Assembly: GCA_001778055.1 (NCBI GenBank)
Contig: MFFY01000032.1
Location: 20,712 to 27,883, forward strand
Source: Candidatus Falkowbacteria bacterium RIFCSPLOWO2_12_FULL_45_13
Lineage (GTDB): Bacteria > Patescibacteriota > Patescibacteriia > Patescibacteriales > GWC2-42-12
Direction of reading: 5' to 3'
DNA length: 7,172 nucleotides
How positions within the stretch are numbered: the first letter of the stretch is position 1; each line of letters starts with the position of its first letter. A program made the translations under genes and the position numbers. Positions 1-3,245 of the stretch are shown here, piece after piece. The notes under the pieces were generated by a model. The model made no database searches, was not told the DNA's origin, and worked only from the letters and a program-made list of their open reading frames with translations.

Positions 1-24
1 TAATTTCATCTTTGAAATAATTTT

Positions 25-864
25 ATGATTAAAAATTCAAAATTCAATCAAAATTCAAAATTAAAAATTCAAAATTTTAAACTGCAACCTTTCCCCAAAA
101 TTTTAACCGTCATTTTTCTCTCAATTTTTATCGTCCAGTTATTCTTCCTGATTTTACTCCTAGCCCTGCCCCAAGCCAGCCAGGCGGCCGACGTCAAATT
201 TAAGCCGCAGGTCGGCATACCGGTCAAAAAACAACCGGGCGATATTTTTGATTTTAGCGGCAATCAGGAAATTAATTTTTCCCAAGTAAAATCCACGGAA
301 CCGATCGCTGAATATATCAGGGTTATATACCGCTACGCCATCGGCATCGTCGGCATCTTGGCCGCGGTGGTCTTAATGATCGGCGGCGTGCTCTGGATCG
401 TGGCCGGCGGCAACGCCACGCAGATCGGCGAAGCCAAAGCCTGGATCGGCGCCGCCCTGACCGGCCTGGTTCTAGCGCTGACTTCTTATTTAATCTTAAG
501 CACGGTTAACCCGGCCCTGGTGAATTTACAAATTACTCAAATACCGGGGGTGGCTGAATTGAAAACCGGCTGTTGCACAACAACGGTGGAAGGAAAATCT
601 ACCCCTGAAGATAATTACACCCAAAGTGTCTGTGAAGATCCAAAGGGTAAAAATGGTAAATGGCAACCAGGAAAATGTCTCGCAAGCTCATCTTGCTGTT
701 CTTGGTATACTAATGTAGAAAGGGGGCAAACTAGTTGTAATGATACTAGTAACATAACTAGAGATAAATGCGTAAACCAGCCTAATTATATATCATATGA
801 ACCGAATGGTAAATGTTCAAGTGGAAAATGCGTAGCATCACCAAGTCAAACATCGCCAAATTAA
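25..864 (+). CDS. Secreted two-helix pilin-like (VirB2/TrbC-type) membrane protein with Cys-rich tail, cut short by an in-frame stop
   Basis: The 279-residue product has a Lys/Asn-rich N-region (1-25), a hydrophobic signal segment (about 26-48) and a plausible signal-peptidase site after ASQA (52-54/55). A short periplasmic stretch follows, then two membrane helices (about 104-128 and 139-161) joined by a GGNATQIGEAKAW loop and ended by TVNPALVNL. This two-helix arrangement resembles the VirB2/TrbC pilin-like proteins common in Patescibacteria; that comparison is from memory, and no pilus function is shown. Residues 183-279 form two Cys-rich modules with 4 and 6 Cys, including CC pairs at 183-184 and 224-225, likely disulfide-bonded outside the cell. 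The ATG at 25 is the only start that keeps the whole signal segment, but no Shine-Dalgarno is visible in the 24 bases before it. The same frame continues past the TAA with two more modules. The Cys-rich half is more AT-rich than the helices, suggesting a separate origin. Confidence 0.72.
   Translation: MIKNSKFNQNSKLKIQNFKLQPFPKILTVIFLSIFIVQLFFLILLLALPQASQAADVKFKPQVGIPVKKQPGDIFDFSGNQEINFSQVKSTEPIAEYIRVIYRYAIGIVGILAAVVLMIGGVLWIVAGGNATQIGEAKAWIGAALTGLVLALTSYLILSTVNPALVNLQITQIPGVAELKTGCCTTTVEGKSTPEDNYTQSVCEDPKGKNGKWQPGKCLASSSCCSWYTNVERGQTSCNDTSNITRDKCVNQPNYISYEPNGKCSSGKCVASPSQTSPN
32..77 (+). repeat. Heptanucleotide tandem repeat (AAAATTC)n just after a start codon
   Basis: AAAATTC occurs at 32-38 and 39-45. 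After a 4-base break (46-49) come 50-56 AAAATTC, 57-63 AAAATTA, 64-70 AAAATTC and 71-77 AAAATTT. The tract encodes most of the Lys/Asn/Ser N-region of the pilin-like protein (residues 3-18). A gain or loss of one 7-bp unit would shift the reading frame; three units (21 bp) would not. Confidence 0.8.
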
Positions 865-1119
865 ATTACAGGAAGTTGCACAACAGAAATCTGTCAAGAT
901 GATTATACTAAAAATGACTGCGACAGCATGGGAGGCGAATTTGCAGAGGGAAAAAAATGTCCTGTTTTACCCACTGGTTGCTGTTCCTATGACTCGAGTA
1001 AATCGGGGTGGTCTGCAAGCTGGGATTGTGCTGGAAATATAACAAAAAATGATTGCAAAAAACTAAAATCGGGTCAATATATCCCTAATAAGCAATGTCA
1101 AAGTAACAGGTGCATATAA
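865..1119 (+). pseudogene. In-frame C-terminal continuation of the Cys-rich protein after a TAA
   Basis: Reading on in the same frame after the TAA at 862-864 gives an open stretch of 84 codons to the TAA at 1117-1119. It contains 10 Cys in two modules that match the two upstream of the stop. A short 4-Cys module begins GSC, and a long 6-Cys module has CC, then single Cys, a shared NIT-x(3)-C and a final C-x(4)-C. The upstream long module has the same order with similar spacings. The simplest reading is one 364-codon gene broken by a nonsense mutation in the linker between modules. An ATG at 928 could start a separate 63-residue Cys-rich peptide, but it would begin inside the short module and lack a signal peptide, so an independent gene is unlikely. 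Stop readthrough or a sequencing error cannot be excluded. Confidence 0.7.
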
Positions 1120-1213
1120 ACGTTGGCTCTACAATAGCCTTGACGCCAAGTCGATCGGAGAATTAGTCCTCTGTTGTTGCTATCCTTAATGGAGGTTTAT
1201 AAATTTACCACGG
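1120..1213. other. Intergenic stretch with no supported feature
   Basis: No ORF with recognisable product, no tRNA-like fold and no clear promoter is visible. A GGAGG at 1191-1195 is about 30 bases from the nearest ATG (1226), too far to act as a ribosome binding site for it. The stretch may be decayed coding DNA belonging to the beheaded gene copy that follows. Confidence 0.5.
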
Positions 1214-1252
1214 AAAATTTGCCATATGTTTTACTTCACCAAATCCGCCGAC
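1214..1252 (+). pseudogene. Beheaded duplicate of the 5' end of the DUF4258-like gene
   Basis: Beginning at the ATG at 1226, nine codons read MFYFTKSAD, against MFYFTKYAE at the intact gene 101 bp downstream. The upstream flank is also similar (AATTTG, then AT just before the ATG). Two of the base differences are synonymous third-position changes (TAC/TAT, ACC/ACT). After this the similarity ends, and the frame runs through a quasi-palindrome to a TAG at 1286-1288. This looks like the remnant of a tandem paralogue whose body was lost. Confidence 0.6.
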
Positions 1253-1306
1253 CCGCCTGCGCTCCTACTGTTGCTTAAGTTAGGGTAGTCAAGAAGGCTT
1301 CGGCGG
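1245..1306. repeat. Quasi-palindromic repeat centred on CTTAAG
   Basis: CCGCCGA (1245-1251) is matched by its reverse complement TCGGCGG (1300-1306). Moving inward, both arms contain GCCT, then CTAC, and meet at the palindrome CTTAAG (1274-1279). The arms are 35 and 33 bases long and have diverged between these blocks. Its GC-rich ends and position directly after the truncated gene copy suggest a dispersed REP/MITE-like unit. A family can only be proven by finding other copies in the genome. Confidence 0.55.
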
Positions 1307-1326
1307 GCAAGGCAATAATTTGATAT

Positions 1327-1548
1327 ATGTTTTATTTCACTAAATACGCAGAGAATAAGTTTGACATCTTAAATAAGCACAAGGTCTTTTTCAGGCGCGA
1401 ACAAGTTGAGGATGCCGTGGCCTGCCCGGACAAACAGGGCAGAAAGGCCGGACTTTTAACCGCAGAGAAAGATGGAGTTAAAGTAATATATAAAAAAGAG
1501 GAAGGGGTGATAAAAATAATTACATTTTATCCAGTAAAAAATGTATAA
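1327..1548 (+). CDS. DUF4258-like small protein, possible toxin of a toxin-antitoxin-type pair
   Basis: The 73-residue product runs from MFYFTKYAENKF to ITFYPVKNV. The pattern (N-terminal FTK-x-A-x(2)-KF, a helix ending EQVEDAV, a P-D after it, then beta strands with VIYKKEEG and IITFYP) matches my memory of DUF4258 proteins, which have a small RelE/BrnT-like appearance. In many DUF4258 proteins the residue before Ala8 is His; here it is Tyr7. The next gene downstream is DUF2283-like, and DUF4258-DUF2283 neighbours occur in other bacteria, hence the toxin-antitoxin idea; no activity is established. The ATG at 1327 is supported by the duplicated start at 1226, which shows the same first codons. 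No Shine-Dalgarno is visible. A 132-bp inverted-repeat element separates it from the partner gene. Confidence 0.68.
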   Translation: MFYFTKYAENKFDILNKHKVFFRREQVEDAVACPDKQGRKAGLLTAEKDGVKVIYKKEEGVIKIITFYPVKNV

Positions 1549-1556
1549 AGTATTAT

Positions 1557-1688
1557 CAGACTGTCCGAGAATTGTCATTCCGAGCGTAAGAAAGGAATCC
1601 CTTGGCCGCGTTTATGGCCAGTATAAGAGATTTCTCCCTTCGGTCGAAATGACAAAAAGAGTCGTTTTTTGAATTCTCGGACAGTCTG
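1557..1688. mobile_element. MITE-like element, 132 bp, with perfect 17-bp terminal inverted repeats
   Basis: CAGACTGTCCGAGAATT at 1557-1573 is the exact reverse complement of 1672-1688. The element has no coding capacity and lies between two genes that would otherwise be about 27 bp apart. Inside it is a second, imperfect inverted repeat (1574-1653). No clean target-site duplication is visible: the flanks are ATTAT on the left and TCTATAT on the right. The transposase that might move it is not in the window, so mobility is inferred only from the structure. Confidence 0.7.
1574..1653. repeat. Inner inverted repeat of the GTCATTCCGAGCG...GAAATGAC type
   Basis: The left end, GTCATTCCGAGCG, pairs imperfectly with the right end, CGGTCGAAATGAC. 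Similarity continues inward (GGAATC on the left, GAGATTT on the right) toward GGCC blocks near the centre. From memory, palindromes starting GTCATTCCGAGCG and containing GGAATC are widespread dispersed repeats in bacterial genomes. Here one is nested within a different terminal inverted repeat. Confidence 0.55.
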
Positions 1689-1698
1689 TCTATATAAA
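1669..1698 (+). promoter_or_regulatory. Possible sigma70-type promoter for the DUF2283-like gene
   Basis: TTGAAT (1669-1674), an 18-bp spacer, then TATAAA (1693-1698), eight bases before the ATG at 1707. The -35-like hexamer overlaps the right inverted repeat of the 132-bp element and the -10-like hexamer lies outside it. If real, the transcript would be almost leaderless, fitting the lack of a Shine-Dalgarno. AT-rich DNA gives such matches by chance, so support is weak. Confidence 0.3.
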
Positions 1699-1706
1699 AT
1701 ACCAAT

Positions 1707-1916
1707 ATGCGCTATGACCCTGAAACCAACATACTTCTCTGGGAAATCGCTAAGGACCCGATTGACCATTGCCTGGAACTGGGGAATTTTATAATTCATC
1801 TGTCCAAGAGTAAAAAGCCGGTTTTAATCGAAATTTTAAATGCCTCTAAATTCGTGGGGCAGCAAGATAAGATAAAACTAGAAAGCCTAAAAAAACAGAT
1901 AATGGAAACGAATTAG
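1707..1916 (+). CDS. DUF2283-like small protein, possible antitoxin partner
   Basis: The 69-residue product starts MRYDPETNILLWEI, continues with a short strand (ELGNFIIHLS) and has the hallmark-like VLIEILNASKF at 39-49, followed by a charged helix (53-69). DUF2283 proteins, as I know them, begin with a Y-D-x-E-x-D/N-x-L-Y/L strand and carry a G/V-x-E-I-L-x-A-S motif, so the family call is fairly firm. They often lie next to DUF4258 or RelE-like genes, where an antitoxin role has been suggested; that is inference here. A 132-bp inverted-repeat element separates it from the DUF4258-like gene, so the pair may no longer share one simple transcript. The start is the first ATG after the element; no Shine-Dalgarno is visible. 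The stop codon lies in the first unit of a heptanucleotide repeat array. Confidence 0.7.
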   Translation: MRYDPETNILLWEIAKDPIDHCLELGNFIIHLSKSKKPVLIEILNASKFVGQQDKIKLESLKKQIMETN

Positions 1917-1976
1917 GGAACAGGAATTAGGAATATAATAATTTTCCCTAATTCCTGATTCATTATTCCTAATTCC
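1910..1976. repeat. Inverted array of heptanucleotides (GAATTAG family) over a stop codon
   Basis: On the + strand, four 7-bp units run from 1910 to 1937: GAATTAG, GGAACAG, GAATTAG, GAATATA. The complementary strand of 1948-1975 has four more: GAATTAG, GAATAAT, GAATCAG, GAATTAG. The two arrays can fold: 1921-1931 pairs perfectly with 1947-1957 (11 bp, 15-nt loop), and 1910-1917 with 1968-1975. An alternative 13-bp pairing joins 1923-1935 with 1964-1976. The first unit contains the TAG of the DUF2283-like gene. There is no T-run after the hairpin, so it is not a classic terminator, though it could stabilise or attenuate transcripts. Confidence 0.75.
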
Positions 1977-1992
1977 ATTTATTAAACCAAAT

Positions 1993-2931
1993 ATGCCAAA
2001 TATTACAATAAACAAAACCACGCCCGCGCCGCCGAAAACGCTGCTCTCCCCCGGCCATCGCGCCTGCGCCGGCTGCGGCCAGATGATCGCGGCCCGCTTA
2101 GTCGCCGACGCGCTCGGGCCCAATACCATTATCGCCAACGCCACCGGCTGTCTGGAGGTCGTCACCACGGCTTACCCGGAAAGCTCCTGGGGCCTGCCCT
2201 GGATTCATTCGCTGTTTGAAAACGCCGCGTCCGTGGCCTCTGGAATCAGCGCGGCATTAATATACAAATCGAAAATCGAAAATCGAAAATCGAAAATTTT
2301 CGTGGTGGCCCAGGGCGGCGACGGCGGCACCTTTGATATCGGCTTCGGACTGATTAGCGGCATGTGGGAACGGGGCGAAAACATTCTATATGTTTGCTAT
2401 GACAACGAGGGCTATATGAACACCGGCGCCCAAGCCAGCGCAGCCACGCCTTGGGCGGCCAATACCACTACCACTCCGGCCGGCGCCTCGCCCGACCTCA
2501 TCGGCATCGGCTCGCATTTCATGAAAAAAGACATGCTGGCCATCGCCCTAGCGCATGGCTTAAAATACGTGGCGCAGACTACGGTCGCCTATCCCCTGGA
2601 TATCATCAAAAAGGTTAAAAAAGCCGCGGCCACGGCCGGACCTTCGTATCTCCAAATTCTGGTGCCTTGCATTCCGGGTTGGAAAATTGAACCCAACCAA
2701 ACCATTGAATTGGCCAAACTGGCCGCCTTAACCGGAATTTACCCGGTGGTGGGATACATCAACGGCCAATTGACCGACAGCCTAAAACGGCCGGCCGAGT
2801 ACCCCCCGGTTGAAAATTATCTAAAACCTCAGGGCAGGTTTAAACATTTATTCCGCGATGAACGAGGTAAAAAACAAATTGCCTATATTCAAAGTCTGGC
2901 GGATGAGAATGCGAGAAAACATAATCTTTAA
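1993..2931 (+). CDS. porB: Pyruvate/2-oxoacid:ferredoxin oxidoreductase, beta (TPP-binding) subunit
   Basis: The 312-residue protein is full length for PorB. It catalyses CoA-dependent oxidative decarboxylation of a 2-oxoacid (probably pyruvate), reducing ferredoxin, and the reverse is possible; it acts in the cytoplasm with an alpha/gamma partner. Visible features are CAGC at 25-28, Cys53 in ATGCLEV and Cys226 in VPCIPGW, the four expected [4Fe-4S] ligands. The TPP/Mg motif GDGGT is at 109-113 and the hallmark YDNEGYMNTG at 136-145. Pyruvate rather than another 2-oxoacid is favoured by the overall PorB-like sequence but not proven. The ATG at 1993 leaves a normal-length leader before the first Cys; no Shine-Dalgarno is present. 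No porA or porG lies beside it, although these subunits are usually adjacent. Residues 92-102 are encoded by a heptanucleotide repeat. A strong terminator follows 19 bases after the stop. Confidence 0.9.
   Translation: MPNITINKTTPAPPKTLLSPGHRACAGCGQMIAARLVADALGPNTIIANATGCLEVVTTAYPESSWGLPWIHSLFENAASVASGISAALIYKSKIENRKSKIFVVAQGGDGGTFDIGFGLISGMWERGENILYVCYDNEGYMNTGAQASAATPWAANTTTTPAGASPDLIGIGSHFMKKDMLAIALAHGLKYVAQTTVAYPLDIIKKVKKAAATAGPSYLQILVPCIPGWKIEPNQTIELAKLAALTGIYPVVGYINGQLTDSLKRPAEYPPVENYLKPQGRFKHLFRDERGKKQIAYIQSLADENARKHNL
2266..2297 (+). repeat. In-frame heptanucleotide tandem repeat (GAAAATC)n inside porB
   Basis: Three perfect GAAAATC units (2271-2277, 2278-2284, 2285-2291) are flanked by partial units AAATC (2266-2270) and GAAAAT (2292-2297). 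Three units equal 21 bp, so the peptide is itself 7-periodic: KSKIENR, then KSKI (residues 92-102). It lies in the linker just before the strand leading to the GDGGT TPP motif. The AT-rich tract contrasts with the GC-rich codons on both sides. Confidence 0.85.
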
Positions 2932-2949
2932 AATCGAACAAAACTCAAA

Positions 2950-2989
2950 CAAAAAAGGCATTATGGCTTTCGCCGCAATGCCTTTTTTG
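2950..2989. terminator. Strong intrinsic terminator after porB, usable from both sides
   Basis: A perfect 13-bp stem (2950-2962 with 2977-2989) has GGCATT/AATGCC at its core. A-run and T-run ends make it a rho-independent terminator in either direction. The 14-nt loop can close further through GGC-TTTC-GCC. It starts 18 bases after the porB stop and would also stop readthrough from rpoC on the other strand. Confidence 0.88.
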
Positions 2990-3035
2990 TTTTAATATCT
3001 ATAAAGAACAAATAATAAAACAATCTTCTTCTGAG

Positions 3036-3185
3036 CCCGTGGAGCTGGGTTATTAGTTATGAGCGCATGAGGAATCGTAGCAATTTTTTCTTAAAAATTC
3101 TCCTTAAAAAATAATAAGAAAAAATTTTTAAGAAAAAAGCCCAGATTCCGCCTTAAGCGAATAACTAATAACCCAGCTCCACGGG
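3036..3185. repeat. Long hairpin element with 25-bp perfect inverted ends
   Basis: Bases 3036-3060 (starting CCCGTGGAGCTGGG) are the exact reverse complement of 3161-3185. Inside, GGAATC (3071-3076) pairs with GATTCC (3144-3149) and 3084-3099 pairs perfectly over 16 bp with 3123-3138, leaving a 23-nt AT-rich loop. The whole 150 bp can form one long stem with two mismatched sections. There is no coding capacity and no clear target-site duplication. It could be a MITE-like element or an expressed structured RNA; it is not a simple terminator because no T-run follows the outer stem. Confidence 0.75.
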
Positions 3186-3210
3186 TTTCTACAAACGAAG
3201 TATAAATTCT

Positions 3211-3241
3211 AAATCCCCCTAACCCCCTTTGTTAAAGGGGG
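3211..3241. repeat. C5/G5 hairpin repeat just downstream of rpoC
   Basis: CCCCCTTT (3223-3230) pairs with AAAGGGGG (3234-3241) across a 3-nt loop, preceded by AAATCCCCCTAA. On the rpoC strand the hairpin begins 4 bases after the stop codon. The bases after it (TTAGGGGGATTT) are not a T-run, so termination here is doubtful. From memory, similar sequences combining C-runs and AAAGGGGG occur as dispersed repeats in many bacterial genomes. Confidence 0.5.
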
Positions 3242-3245
3242 AAAA

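Noticed and set aside
69..263. Minus-strand ORF of 64 codons opposite the pilin-like gene
   Set aside because: It lies opposite a signal peptide gene, has no recognisable domain and no start signal; a shadow of the real frame.
862..864. Alternative genetic code explaining the in-frame stop
   Set aside because: Known Patescibacteria recoding affects UGA; here the codon is TAA, and TAA/TGA act as normal stops in porB and rpoC.
1140..1168. TTGACG at 1140-1145 as a -35 box
   Set aside because: No TATAAT-like hexamer at 16-18 bp and no gene start at a fitting distance.
1575..1799. Minus-strand ORF through the inverted-repeat element
   Set aside because: It is composed of the repeat and the antisense of the DUF2283-like gene; the peptide resembles known spurious translations of GTCATTCC repeats.
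1887..2168. Minus-strand ORF of 93 codons opposite the start of porB
   Set aside because: Antisense of the well-supported PorB N-terminus and of the heptad array; no family resemblance.
1910..2300. A CRISPR array from the short repeated units
   Set aside because: Units are 7 bp and contiguous with no unique spacers; they are tandem repeats, not CRISPR.
3036..3185. tRNA or riboswitch in the intergenic hairpin
   Set aside because: A single long stem rather than a cloverleaf or known aptamer core, and no gene on the correct side for a riboswitch.
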